Assembly: GCA_902636165.1 (NCBI GenBank)
Contig: CACPQV010000004.1
Span: 1-41,180 of the forward strand
Source: an uncultured Pelagibacteraceae bacterium
Lineage (GTDB): Bacteria > Pseudomonadota > Alphaproteobacteria > Pelagibacterales > Pelagibacteraceae
Direction: 5' to 3'
DNA length: 41,180 bases
Below are positions 27,571 to 36,529 of the stretch, in pieces. Each line of letters opens with the position of its first letter. The stretch's first letter is position 1. The notes beneath the pieces were generated by a model that saw nothing but the letters and a program-made list of their open reading frames with translations, did not search any database and had not been told where the DNA came from. The translations under genes and the position numbers were made by a program.

Positions 27571-29668
27571 GTTTTCCTACATGATTGGCTTTGCTTACAA
27601 TTCCATCAGATTCCATCATATCAATTATCCTTGCAGCACGATTATATCCAATTTGCAGTTTGCGTTGTAAAAATGATGTTGAAGCTTTTCCCTCAGATTT
27701 AATGATTTCAATAGCAGTTTGATAAAGTTCATCTCTTTCATTCTGTTTAAAATTACCCTCATTTATCTCTTTTTCATCTGCAAAATTTAATATTTCATCA
27801 ACATAATCTGGTTCAGCCTGTGATCTAAGAAAGTTGTTTATTTTTTCAATTTCATCGTCTGAAACAAATGGTGCATGAATTCTAACAATACGATTGGCTG
27901 ATGACATATACAACATATCACCCTTACCTAATAATTGTTCTGCACCTTGCTCACCTAATATAGTTCTACTGTCAATTTTAGAAGTAACCTGGAATGATAT
28001 TCTCGTAGGGAAATTAGCTTTAATTGTACCTGTGATAACATCAACACTAGGTCTTTGAGTTGCCATTATTATATGAATTCCTGCTGCTCGAGCCATTTGA
28101 GATAATTTTTGTATATAATTCTCTATTTCCTTACCGGCAACTAACATCAAGTCGGACATTTCGTCAACCACAACAACAATGTATGGCATAGGAAGTTTAT
28201 GTTTATTATTATAGCCATCTATATTTCTAACTCCCTCTTTGGTCATTAATCTATATCTACTTTCCATTTCTTTCACAACCCAGCCTAATACTGATGCAGC
28301 TTTTTTCGCTTCAGTTATTACTGGACAGATTAAATGTGGAACACCTTCATATGTTGAAAGTTCTAACATTTTAGGATCAATTAAAATAAATTTACATTTT
28401 TCTGGTGAGTGACGATACAATAAAGAGAGAATTATTGTATTAATACAAACAGATTTACCTGACCCAGTTGTGCCGGCAATTAATAAATGAGGCATTGACG
28501 ATAAATCTCCAATTATAGGTCTACCAGAGATATTTTTTCCTAAAGCGATTGGTAATTTAATTTCCTTTTTTTTAAAGTTTTGATCATTCAAAATTTCGCT
28601 CAAATAGACATTTTCCCTAGACGCATTTGGTAATTCGATGCCAATTGTATTACTTCCAGGAATTGTAGATATACGAGCAGACTCCGAACTTGTATTTCTT
28701 GCAATGTCATCTGAAAGATTAATAATTTTTGAAACCTTAATTCCTGCAGCAGGTTCAAATTCATTTAGAGTAACGACAGGACCATGACTAACTTTTTTAA
28801 TACTACCGTTTACACCAAAATCTAAAAGAATTTTTTCTAAAAAAGCAGTATCACTTTCATTATTTTTGTTAGATTTTTCCTTACCTTTTTTTGGTGGAAA
28901 TTTTAGTAATTCTATTGATGGAAATTCAAAGTTTGTTTTATTGATTTGATTTTTCTCAGCTTTTATAAACGGCAGGTCCTCTTGAATAAGATTTTTAATC
29001 TCTTCTTGAGGAATATATTCATTAATAATCTCATTTTCTTTTGTATAATTTCTCTCTTTTGTTTTGAAAAGATTAATTAAAAAAAGATAAAAACTTTTTA
29101 CATTGAAATTGATACTTACAAAAAACAAGATAATTGTACTTATAGATAAAAAGAAAAAGAAAAAATCTTGATAAGAAATAATTAAATTATTAAAAAATAC
29201 CTGGTTTAGATAATTTCCAATAAAACCCCCATTTCCGTGAATATTTAATGTAAATGAATTTTGATAAAAATAAGCTAAAAATAATGAACCTAATAATGAA
29301 TATAATACTACATAAAAAATTTTTTGAATTATTAAAAAAATATTTTTTTTTTTAAAAATAAAGAAACCTGTAAAAAAGATTGAGAGAGGCACTAAGTATG
29401 ATACAAGACCTATTGATTGAAAAAAAAGGTCTGATATATAACTGCCTCTAAACCCAATCAAATTTTTAATTTCTGTATTTTCAGGGAAGATAAAATTGGG
29501 ATCCTCTGGAGAATATGATATTAAAGATAAAAAGAGAATAAATCCTAAGAAGCAAAAAATTAAACCACTTATTTCTACTAATTTTTTAATTACAAGATTT
29601 ACTATTGAATTTGTTATTTTTTTTATATCCATTACTGACGACTCACAATTTATACTTTGTATCATCAT
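27554..29668 (-). CDS. ftsK: DNA translocase FtsK
   Basis: Septal DNA pump that clears chromosomes and aids dimer resolution. The 704-residue product has four hydrophobic segments in the first 190 residues, a short linker (about 200-260), then the motor: Walker A AGTTGSGKSVCIN (398-410), LIDPKMLELSTYEGVPHL, Walker B VVVVDEMSDLM, and MATQRPSVDVITG. A C-terminal winged-helix gamma domain (RDELYQTAIEIIKSEGKAS..., about 645-704) ends in KRDVL. A second possible ATG at 29632 gives a start (MDIKKITNS) closer to typical FtsK N-termini and a wider gap to the divergent hydroxylase gene; the longer form is listed. An 11-base T run lies in the membrane-domain coding part (29343-29353). Confidence 0.96.
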   Translation of the reverse strand: MMIQSINCESSVMDIKKITNSIVNLVIKKLVEISGLIFCFLGFILFLSLISYSPEDPNFIFPENTEIKNLIGFRGSYISDLFFQSIGLVSYLVPLSIFFTGFFIFKKKNIFLIIQKIFYVVLYSLLGSLFLAYFYQNSFTLNIHGNGGFIGNYLNQVFFNNLIISYQDFFFFFLSISTIILFFVSINFNVKSFYLFLINLFKTKERNYTKENEIINEYIPQEEIKNLIQEDLPFIKAEKNQINKTNFEFPSIELLKFPPKKGKEKSNKNNESDTAFLEKILLDFGVNGSIKKVSHGPVVTLNEFEPAAGIKVSKIINLSDDIARNTSSESARISTIPGSNTIGIELPNASRENVYLSEILNDQNFKKKEIKLPIALGKNISGRPIIGDLSSMPHLLIAGTTGSGKSVCINTIILSLLYRHSPEKCKFILIDPKMLELSTYEGVPHLICPVITEAKKAASVLGWVVKEMESRYRLMTKEGVRNIDGYNNKHKLPMPYIVVVVDEMSDLMLVAGKEIENYIQKLSQMARAAGIHIIMATQRPSVDVITGTIKANFPTRISFQVTSKIDSRTILGEQGAEQLLGKGDMLYMSSANRIVRIHAPFVSDDEIEKINNFLRSQAEPDYVDEILNFADEKEINEGNFKQNERDELYQTAIEIIKSEGKASTSFLQRKLQIGYNRAARIIDMMESDGIVSKANHVGKRDVLK

Positions 29669-29695
29669 ATTTTTATTGTTAAAATTAAAAATATT

Positions 29696-30760
29696 ATGAA
29701 AGTTTGTATTGTTGGAGATGGTTTAGTAAGTTTGTCGTTAGCTAAGGCTATAATTAATCAAGGAATTAAAGTTGACCTTATCTTAGACAAAAATTCGAAA
29801 AAAATTAATAAATTTAGAACAATTGGAATTTCTAAGCATAATATTGATTTTTTTAATAATAACATTTTAGATATAAAAAAAAACTTATGGAAAATAAATC
29901 AAATTGAAATTTACAGTGATAGCTTAAAAAGTGAAAAACTATTAGATTTTAAAAGAAAAAAAGTTCCATTGTTTTCAATTATTCAAAATTATAAATTATA
30001 CAACATCCTGTTTAAATCACTTAATGAAAGCATGTTGTTTAAGAGAAAGATAAATAAATCAGTTAATTTTCATGAAAACTATAATTTAGTTATAAACTGT
30101 GATCCAAATAATTTTATTACAAAAAAATATTTTTCAAATAAATTTTTTAAAGATTATTTCAGTTTTGCTTACACAACTATAATTGAACATAAGAAAATAA
30201 CCAATAATACTGCAGTTCAGATCTTTACTAAACAGGGTCCACTAGCTTTTTTGCCAATATCAAATAAAAAAACATCAATAGTTTTTTCATTGAGAGGAGA
30301 AAAAAAAATTAATCTGGGTGATTTTATTAAGACTTATAATACTAAATATTCAAATATAAAGATAAATCAAGTTTCATATTTTAAATTGTCCTCAATGAAT
30401 TTAAGAAATTATCATTTTGAAAAAATTTTAGCATTTGGTGAGTTATTGCACAAACTGCATCCTTTAGCAGGTCAAGGATTTAATATGTCAATAAGAGATA
30501 TTAAAATTTTGTTAGATCTAATAAAAAAAAAAATAGAACTTGGAATTGAGTTAGATGGCTCAATTTGCAAAGATTTTGAAAAAAAAGTAAAACATAAAAA
30601 TTTTGTTTTTTCCCAAAGTATCGATTTAATTTATGAATTATTCAATATTGAAAGTAAAACAAATAATTCATTAATTTCTAAGTCGGCCCAGTTTTTAGGA
30701 AAAAAAAATTATATAAACAATTTTTTTTCTAAATATGCAGATATTGGAATAGATATTTAA
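29696..30760 (+). CDS. UbiH/UbiF-family FAD-dependent monooxygenase
   Basis: Predicted flavoprotein hydroxylase of ubiquinone synthesis. The 354-residue product starts MKVCIVGDGLVSLSLAKAI, a Rossmann FAD loop with GDG in place of the usual GGG or GAG, and contains LHKLHPLAGQGFNMSIRDIK (about residues 255-274), the second FAD signature of the UbiH/COQ6 family. I chose ATG at 29696; an upstream in-frame ATG at 29657 would add 13 residues before the Rossmann strand and overlap ftsK. Which ring position it hydroxylates cannot be told from sequence. Confidence 0.87.
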   Translation: MKVCIVGDGLVSLSLAKAIINQGIKVDLILDKNSKKINKFRTIGISKHNIDFFNNNILDIKKNLWKINQIEIYSDSLKSEKLLDFKRKKVPLFSIIQNYKLYNILFKSLNESMLFKRKINKSVNFHENYNLVINCDPNNFITKKYFSNKFFKDYFSFAYTTIIEHKKITNNTAVQIFTKQGPLAFLPISNKKTSIVFSLRGEKKINLGDFIKTYNTKYSNIKINQVSYFKLSSMNLRNYHFEKILAFGELLHKLHPLAGQGFNMSIRDIKILLDLIKKKIELGIELDGSICKDFEKKVKHKNFVFSQSIDLIYELFNIESKTNNSLISKSAQFLGKKNYINNFFSKYADIGIDI

Positions 30761-30762
30761 AA

Positions 30763-31398
30763 TTACTGTAAAGTAGTATTATTATATTGATCAAATACGT
30801 AAGTAGTTAATATTTCCGATATTTTTGCTTTTCTTGCACTTAAATTTTTTGTTTCAAGTAATACTTGTTTTTCCTCTAATGTAAAGGGAGAAGCCATTGC
30901 TAAAGCATTTATAGTTTCATCTAAACTTTGTTTTTCTAATTCTTTCCAATTTACTATAAATCCTCTTTTTTCAAATAATGTCCTTAAATTTTTAAAGATT
31001 AATTCTAAATCAGAAAATTTTAAATCCTCTTTTTTTTCATTTAGATCTTCCATATATTTATCAAATGAGATGCGAAATTCTCTGTATTTTTTTTCTGAAA
31101 AAATTTCGTCAATTATTTCAAATCGTATTATTCCTCTAAGCTCAATTAAAAATCTTGAGTCAGTTGTTTCCTTGAAACCGACTATTTTTCCTAAACAACC
31201 AATTTTATGTAGTTCAATATCTTTTTCATCATTATAAGTATTTTTTGGCTGGACCATACCAATTAACTTATTTGATTTCATACTATCATTTATCATATCA
31301 ACATATCTTGGCTCAAATATATTCAATGGAACTGATGTTTTTGGAAATATAATAAAGTTACTTAAAGGAAAAACTGGTATGTTATTTGGAAGATTCAT
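30763..31398 (-). CDS. LON-substrate-binding-domain protein
   Basis: A 211-residue protein that is only the N-terminal substrate-binding (LON/PUA-like) domain, with no ATPase or protease part. The match is the start IPVFPLSNFIIFPKTSVPLNIFEPRYVDMI, the Lon N-terminal pattern (quoted in two pieces of the family motif), followed by IGMVQPKN, KIGCLGKIVGF and LRGIIRFEI. Such stand-alone domains are common in alphaproteobacteria with no firm role. It converges with the UbiH-type gene (gap of 2 bases) and diverges from the TPR-sulfotransferase gene (gap of 55 bases). Confidence 0.9.
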   Translation of the reverse strand: MNLPNNIPVFPLSNFIIFPKTSVPLNIFEPRYVDMINDSMKSNKLIGMVQPKNTYNDEKDIELHKIGCLGKIVGFKETTDSRFLIELRGIIRFEIIDEIFSEKKYREFRISFDKYMEDLNEKKEDLKFSDLELIFKNLRTLFEKRGFIVNWKELEKQSLDETINALAMASPFTLEEKQVLLETKNLSARKAKISEILTTYVFDQYNNTTLQ

Positions 31399-31453
31399 AT
31401 TTAGTAATATTATATATAATTGTTATTAATTACCAAAATAAAAATTATAACAA

Positions 31454-32908
31454 ATGCCAGGTCAATTAGAAGCAATCAAAAAAGCCTCATTTTTTATTGA
31501 AAATAAAAAATATAATGAAGCAAAAAAAATTCTCCTAGAATTCGCGGAAAATAATAAAAATATAAAGCTAGATATAAAATTCTTTTTTACCATGTATTTA
31601 GTATCAAATGGATTAAAAGATATAAAAAACTCTAAAAGATATCTCGAAAAATGTTTAAAGATTGATGATAAAAATCATATAGCGTTGAATAATTTAGCGA
31701 ATATATATTTAAAAGAGGGAAATTTAATTAAAGCTGAAAAATTTTATTTAAAAGCATTAAATTTAAATAAAAATTATTTATTAGCTATAGTTAATTTAGC
31801 AATATTATATCAAGATACTGGAAAGTTAGATAAGTCAAAAAGATTTTATTTGAGAGCAATTGAATTAGCCCCAAAAAGGATATCTCTATATTTTAATTTA
31901 AGTAGAATAGATGAAAATTTCATAGATGATGAAAAAATAAATTATTTAATCAAATTGTTAAAAAGTGAAAAAAAAGAATTTTCTGAGTTGTCATATGGTT
32001 ATTTTATACTAGCTAATTATGAGAGAAAGAAAAAAAATTTTGACTCTGAGATGAACTACTTAAAAAGGGCTAATGACTATAATTTTCAATCAAGAAAATT
32101 AGCAAATCAAGAAACATTGAATTATTGGAATAATATAATTGTTAAAAAATACAACAATTTAAATTTTGTTAATAAAAAAAAAAATACTATTTTTGAAAAA
32201 ATTAATCCATTATTTATATTTGGATTACCAAGATCAGGTTCCACAATAACAGAAGTTTTGTTAAGATCTAATAATGATATTTATTCTTTTGGAGAAGCAA
32301 GTATCTTTAATGGTATCATTGCAAATATTTTTAGAAAGAACGAAAAAAGTGATATCAATTTAGAATTTGTAGGAGATAAAGTATACAAAATTTTTTTAGC
32401 AAGAAATTTTGATATGAAAAAAAATCGCTTTATAGATAAATCATTAGAAAATTTTTTTTATATAGATGTAATTTTAAAAATTTTTCCCAATGCAAAATTT
32501 ATTAATACTACAAGGAATATAGAAGACAATATTTTTGCAATTTACAAACAAACTCTAAGTAAGATTTCTTGGACACATTCTATTGAGGATATTTTGAGAT
32601 ACATGGATAATTATTTTAAAGTTATAGATTATTTTATTAAAAAATATCCAGATAAAATTTTTACTTTAAAACTAGAAGATTTATCATCAAAACCTAAGGA
32701 AATTACAAAAAAACTTTATAACTTTTGTGATTTAATTTGGACAGACGAGGTACTAGAGTTTCATAAAAAGAAAGATGTACTTATTTCAACTGCAAGCAAT
32801 ATTCAGGTAAGAGATAAAATTCAAAAATATGATTTTGACAGATATAAGCCATATAAAATTCTGTTAAGAAATTTTTTAGATCAATATAATTGGTTACCTA
32901 AAAAGTAA
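31454..32908 (+). CDS. TPR-repeat sulfotransferase fusion protein
   Basis: A 484-residue protein with an N-terminal tetratricopeptide region (about residues 10-210; the clearest repeats are HIALNNLANIYLKEGNLIKA and LLAIVNLAILYQDTGKLDKS) and a C-terminal sulfotransferase domain. The sulfotransferase P-loop is FIFGLPRSGSTITEVLL (loop residues 257-264), followed by SFGEASIFNG, and a 3'-phosphate region AKFINTTRNIEDNIFAIYKQ. TPR-sulfotransferases recur in marine alphaproteobacteria; the acceptor is unknown. This is a second, independent sulfotransferase, 8 kb from the one inside the his cluster. tRNA-Gly follows 54 bases later. Confidence 0.88.
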   Translation: MPGQLEAIKKASFFIENKKYNEAKKILLEFAENNKNIKLDIKFFFTMYLVSNGLKDIKNSKRYLEKCLKIDDKNHIALNNLANIYLKEGNLIKAEKFYLKALNLNKNYLLAIVNLAILYQDTGKLDKSKRFYLRAIELAPKRISLYFNLSRIDENFIDDEKINYLIKLLKSEKKEFSELSYGYFILANYERKKKNFDSEMNYLKRANDYNFQSRKLANQETLNYWNNIIVKKYNNLNFVNKKKNTIFEKINPLFIFGLPRSGSTITEVLLRSNNDIYSFGEASIFNGIIANIFRKNEKSDINLEFVGDKVYKIFLARNFDMKKNRFIDKSLENFFYIDVILKIFPNAKFINTTRNIEDNIFAIYKQTLSKISWTHSIEDILRYMDNYFKVIDYFIKKYPDKIFTLKLEDLSSKPKEITKKLYNFCDLIWTDEVLEFHKKKDVLISTASNIQVRDKIQKYDFDRYKPYKILLRNFLDQYNWLPKK

Positions 32909-32920
32909 TTTTATTTATAC

Positions 32921-32949
32921 TTGCCAAAAAAAGAAACGTTATTTATAAT
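32921..32949 (+). promoter_or_regulatory. Sigma-70-type promoter of tRNA-Gly
   Basis: TTGCCA at 32921-32926 (five of six to TTGACA), a 17-base spacer, and a perfect TATAAT at 32944-32949. The predicted start is near 32956, about 7 bases before the mature tRNA 5' end at 32963. This is the best promoter match in the window and suits a highly expressed stable RNA. Confidence 0.7.
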
Positions 32950-32962
32950 TATTTCTTTATAA

Positions 32963-33037
32963 GCGGGCATAGCTCAGTGGTAGAGCGTCTCGTTGCCAAC
33001 GAGAAGGTCGAGGGTTCGACCCCCTTTGCCCGCTCCA
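32963..33037 (+). tRNA. tRNA-Gly (anticodon GCC)
   Basis: Complete cloverleaf: acceptor stem GCGGGCA paired with TGCCCGC (33027-33033), D arm around GCTCAGTGGTAGAGC, anticodon stem TCTCG/CGAGA around loop TTGCCAA (anticodon GCC), T arm GAGGG TTCGACC CCCTT with one G-T pair, discriminator T at 33034, and CCA encoded at 33035-33037. GCC reads GGC and GGT codons. A strong promoter precedes it and the dehydratase gene starts 14 bases after it. Confidence 0.97.
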
Positions 33038-33051
33038 TTGGTTTTAAATTT

Positions 33052-33396
33052 ATGAATGATTTATTAGAAAAAAAATGTGTTCCTTGTGAGGGTGGTATAT
33101 CTGCTTTCGATATATCTGAAATTCACAAATATCAAAAAAAAGTTGATGGATGGGACATAGCTCAGGACGATAAAAAAAATTATATTTTAGAAAAAAAATT
33201 CAAATTTAAAAATTTTTTAGAAAGTCAAAATTTTGTGAATAAAGTTGGAGAAGTTTCAGAAAAAGAGGGTCATCACCCAGATATTTTTTTTGGATGGGGT
33301 TATGCAAAAATTAACATAACAACACATGCTATAAATGGCTTATCTGAAAATGATTTTATTTTAGCAGCTAAAATTGATAAAATACTTAGTGTTTAA
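33052..33396 (+). CDS. phhB: Pterin-4a-carbinolamine dehydratase
   Basis: Predicted to recycle the 4a-hydroxytetrahydropterin made by aromatic amino acid hydroxylases. The 114-residue product has the family core KVGEVSEKEGHHPDIFFGWG (residues about 62-81) and ITTHAINGLSENDFILAAKID near the C-terminus, with the conserved His-His-Pro and His residues. I start it at ATG 33052. A longer frame from 32977 reads through the tRNA-Gly (VERLVANEKVEGSTPFARS) and is an artefact. The end overlaps convergent purH by 11 bases. Confidence 0.95.
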   Translation: MNDLLEKKCVPCEGGISAFDISEIHKYQKKVDGWDIAQDDKKNYILEKKFKFKNFLESQNFVNKVGEVSEKEGHHPDIFFGWGYAKINITTHAINGLSENDFILAAKIDKILSV

Positions 33397-34921
33397 AGTG
33401 CCTTGTTTTAGAGAAAATTAATATCGTATTTGTTTTATCTGCAAATTTTATTATTTCTTTGTCTCTAATTGATCCGCTTGGTTGGATTACAGCAGAGACA
33501 CCGGATTGTATCAATTTTTCAATACCATCAACAAATGGAAAAAAAGCATCAGATGCTGCAACAATTTCTTTTTCATTTTTTTTGAACTTTTTCATTTTCT
33601 CTATGGCAATTTTACAACTATCGAGTCTACTTGGTTGACCAGAGCCAATACCAATCGTTGTCTTGTTACTGGCTAGTACAATTGCATTTGATTTAACATT
33701 ACGACAAACATTGAATGCAAATAATAAATTATCTAATTGTGATTTGTTTGGCTTTTTCTTAGAAACAATTTTAAAATTATTTTTTTTAAAAAAAATATTA
33801 TCTTTTGATTGAATCAAGAATGAGTTTTCAGCTGAGTTTACTTGAAAAATTTCATTATTTTTGTAATTTGTTGAGTCTATGATTCTCAGATTTTTTTTTA
33901 ATTTTAATAATTTAAGCGCACTCGGTTCAAAACCATTTGCTATGATTACTTCTAAAAAAGTTTTACATAATTCATTAGCTAAATTTTTATTGACTCTAAA
34001 ATTAAAAAAAACAATTCCTCCAAATGCGCTTATAGGATCACATTCGAGCGCAGATTTATAACTATCAATTTTATTTTTTAAAATAGAAACTCCACATGGA
34101 TTAGCGTGTTTAATGATAACTGTGCCTCTATTTTTTGGTAAATTTTTAGATATTGCTAAAGCAGAAAAAATATCATTATAATTGTTATAGCTTAAATGCT
34201 TGCCATGAATTTTTTTTAAATCGAAATTTTTATTTTTTGAATAAATTGCAGAAATTTGATGGGGATTTTCCCCATATCTTAATTTTTCAATTAGATTTCC
34301 ATAAATAATTTTTTTATCTGTAAAGTTTTTATTTGTTAAGGATTCAAAGTAATTTGCAATAACAGAATCATAATATGCGCTTTCATTGAATGCTAATTGA
34401 GACAATTTTTTTCTAAAGTCTAATGTTGTTGCACCCTTAAATTTTTTTAATTGATTAATCAGATCGGCGTATTGTCCAATTGAGGTTATTACTGTAACAT
34501 CATAATAATTTTTTGCAGCACTTCTAACTAACGCAGGGCCCCCAATATCAATTTTTTCAATTATCTTATTATGATTTTTTGTTGTCTCTAAAGTTTTTTC
34601 AAAAGGATAAAAGTTTACAATTATTAAATCTATATTTTGAAAATTATTAATTTTGATTTCGTTTTTATGAGATTTATTATTTCTTTTATTAAGTATCCCA
34701 GCGTGAATTTTCGGATGAAGCGTTTTTACCCGGCCATCAAGAATTTCATTAAAACCTGTAAAATCGGAAACATCAATACAATCATAACCTAATCTTTTTA
34801 TTGTTTTATATGTGCCACCAGAGCTAATTAGTTGAATCTTATTTTTTTTCAAAGTTTCTAATAAATCTCTTAGATTTGATTTATCTGAAATTGAAATCAA
34901 AGCAGTTTTTATTTTTTTCAT
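33386..34921 (-). CDS. purH: Bifunctional AICAR transformylase/IMP cyclohydrolase
   Basis: Catalyses the last two steps of IMP synthesis. The 511-residue product (from ATG 34921) has the MGS-like cyclohydrolase domain at the start (KKIKTALISISDKSNL, LISSGGTYKTI), DGRVKTLHPKIHAGIL, and the transformylase domain with RYGENPHQISA, IIKHANPCGVSI, and IGIGSGQPSRLDSC. ATG 34921 gives a 4-base ATGA overlap with the previous gene and begins MKKIKTAL, as the family does; a start at 34939 would overlap it by 22 bases and adds MENKKN. Confidence 0.97.
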   Translation of the reverse strand: MKKIKTALISISDKSNLRDLLETLKKNKIQLISSGGTYKTIKRLGYDCIDVSDFTGFNEILDGRVKTLHPKIHAGILNKRNNKSHKNEIKINNFQNIDLIIVNFYPFEKTLETTKNHNKIIEKIDIGGPALVRSAAKNYYDVTVITSIGQYADLINQLKKFKGATTLDFRKKLSQLAFNESAYYDSVIANYFESLTNKNFTDKKIIYGNLIEKLRYGENPHQISAIYSKNKNFDLKKIHGKHLSYNNYNDIFSALAISKNLPKNRGTVIIKHANPCGVSILKNKIDSYKSALECDPISAFGGIVFFNFRVNKNLANELCKTFLEVIIANGFEPSALKLLKLKKNLRIIDSTNYKNNEIFQVNSAENSFLIQSKDNIFFKKNNFKIVSKKKPNKSQLDNLLFAFNVCRNVKSNAIVLASNKTTIGIGSGQPSRLDSCKIAIEKMKKFKKNEKEIVAASDAFFPFVDGIEKLIQSGVSAVIQPSGSIRDKEIIKFADKTNTILIFSKTRHFKH

Positions 34922-36525
34922 ATTTTTTTTATTTTCCATTTAATATTTTCTGTTTCGTTATTTGAAATTCCAGAAACGAATATATTTTGATTATCTGTAT
35001 ATGAATTTTTATTTCCAAAATATAAACCGTTATCAATATTTATATCATAATTATCACATGTAAATTTCCAACCCTCGTCATCTAATTCTATAAGTATTGA
35101 TTTACCATCTTGGGTTTTCATAAGTTTTACGTCTGGTTCAACGTGAAATCGAATGTCAAATTTGTAATTCCTATTTACTTTTTTTTGTATCATATCATAA
35201 CCCACGAAAATTTCTTGTTCAGGAAAAAATTCAATATTTCTCTCGTGGATAATGTCATATTTTTTTTGGTATCCATCATGAGAAACACTAATTTTCCAAT
35301 AATTTTTTTCAAAAACCATCTCTTTTTTTGTAATTCTTAAACCTTTATTCACTAAAAACGAGTTATGAACATTCTTAAATTTACAAGAAGAATTATCATC
35401 TATAACCAATGTATTTTGAGCAGCAGTTGATTTTGATAATTTATTTAATTTAAGATTTCTTTTGCTGTGATAACCACAATTACTAATTAATTTTTTACCA
35501 TTAGAGATTATTTCAAAAGACAATGCACCCGATTGATATTCTTTAGAGAAAAAGTAATTTGGTGACGGACCTGCATCCATAGTAAGACACATTTTTTTAT
35601 TTCTTAAAATTATATACCCCCCATAATCTTGATTATCATTTCTGAATTTATAACCCAGTCTTTTGAGATAATTATCAAAATCAATGTTTTCAGAAATATT
35701 GTTTCCATTGTAAAGTAGATCACTTTTTATATTTTGCCAAACAAAAGCATAACCTTGACCAAGGTAATAAATTGTTTCATCAATATGCTCTGGAATATTA
35801 TTTTGAGATTCTTTGAACCATTCTCTGATTAAGATAAAATATTTTAAATAAAATATTAATTGCTTAATACTCCTTGATTTAGGAAAACCAGAATTATCAA
35901 GAGTTATTTTAGATATCTTTTTTAATAAATTTAAGCCGTAAGATAAGTATTTTTTGTCATTATTGAAACAAAGCCCGACTAAAATAATTGATGCACAACC
36001 AATCATTTTATCTTCTATAAATTTTGATCTATTTATCTCATTAATCAGATGATTTGTTTGTTTTTGAATTATAATATTAAAATCAGTTTTGTATTGGTCT
36101 CTACTTTCTTCATAAGTGAGATCATGATTTGACAGCCAAGCAATAATTCTTTTTGCAGTTAAATCAAAATTCCAAGTTTTTGAGTTATATTTATGATTAT
36201 GCGCTATCCAATTTTTAATAACAGATTGAGTATTTTCTTTTGAAGACTTCAAGTCTAAACTAAAAAGCCAATAAAAGTTATTCAATTTTCTAAAATCTTT
36301 TTTGTTGACTAATTTAACATCCCAAATTTTATTTAATGCAAAGTCTTCAATTTTGATTTTTTTTTTCTGATATTTTATTAATGAAGAAAGTAAATGGGGG
36401 CTTGGTTTATAAATTAAATTCTGATTATGAATTCTTGAAATTTTTTTATTGTACAGGCTGGAATGTAAGTACAATTCACGTAATTTATTAAAAATATTAA
36501 AAAAAAATTGATTTATGTAAATCAT
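34918..36525 (-). CDS. Heparinase II/III-family protein
   Basis: The 535-residue product matches the plan of heparinase II/III-like proteins: an N-terminal alpha-helical toroid-like half (LDLKSSKENTQSVIKNWIAHNH, TWNFDLTAKRIIAWLSNHDL) and a C-terminal beta-sandwich half (MDAGPSPNYFFSKEYQSGALSFEI, KKLISNCGYHSKRN, AAQNTLVIDDNSS). The first 30 residues are hydrophobic but no clear signal peptide is visible, so it may be cytoplasmic or inner-membrane attached. In alphaproteobacteria a gene of this family often lies next to purH, but the substrate is not known to me; lyase activity is not established. It lies between rpe (4 bases away) and purH. Confidence 0.82.
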   Translation of the reverse strand: MIYINQFFFNIFNKLRELYLHSSLYNKKISRIHNQNLIYKPSPHLLSSLIKYQKKKIKIEDFALNKIWDVKLVNKKDFRKLNNFYWLFSLDLKSSKENTQSVIKNWIAHNHKYNSKTWNFDLTAKRIIAWLSNHDLTYEESRDQYKTDFNIIIQKQTNHLINEINRSKFIEDKMIGCASIILVGLCFNNDKKYLSYGLNLLKKISKITLDNSGFPKSRSIKQLIFYLKYFILIREWFKESQNNIPEHIDETIYYLGQGYAFVWQNIKSDLLYNGNNISENIDFDNYLKRLGYKFRNDNQDYGGYIILRNKKMCLTMDAGPSPNYFFSKEYQSGALSFEIISNGKKLISNCGYHSKRNLKLNKLSKSTAAQNTLVIDDNSSCKFKNVHNSFLVNKGLRITKKEMVFEKNYWKISVSHDGYQKKYDIIHERNIEFFPEQEIFVGYDMIQKKVNRNYKFDIRFHVEPDVKLMKTQDGKSILIELDDEGWKFTCDNYDINIDNGLYFGNKNSYTDNQNIFVSGISNNETENIKWKIKKI

Positions 36526-36529
36526 GAAA

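Noticed and set aside
29343-29353. 11-base T run in ftsK as a frameshift or phase-variation site
   Set aside because: The ftsK frame is intact across it, and similar homopolymers are common in this AT-rich window, so there is no sign of switching.
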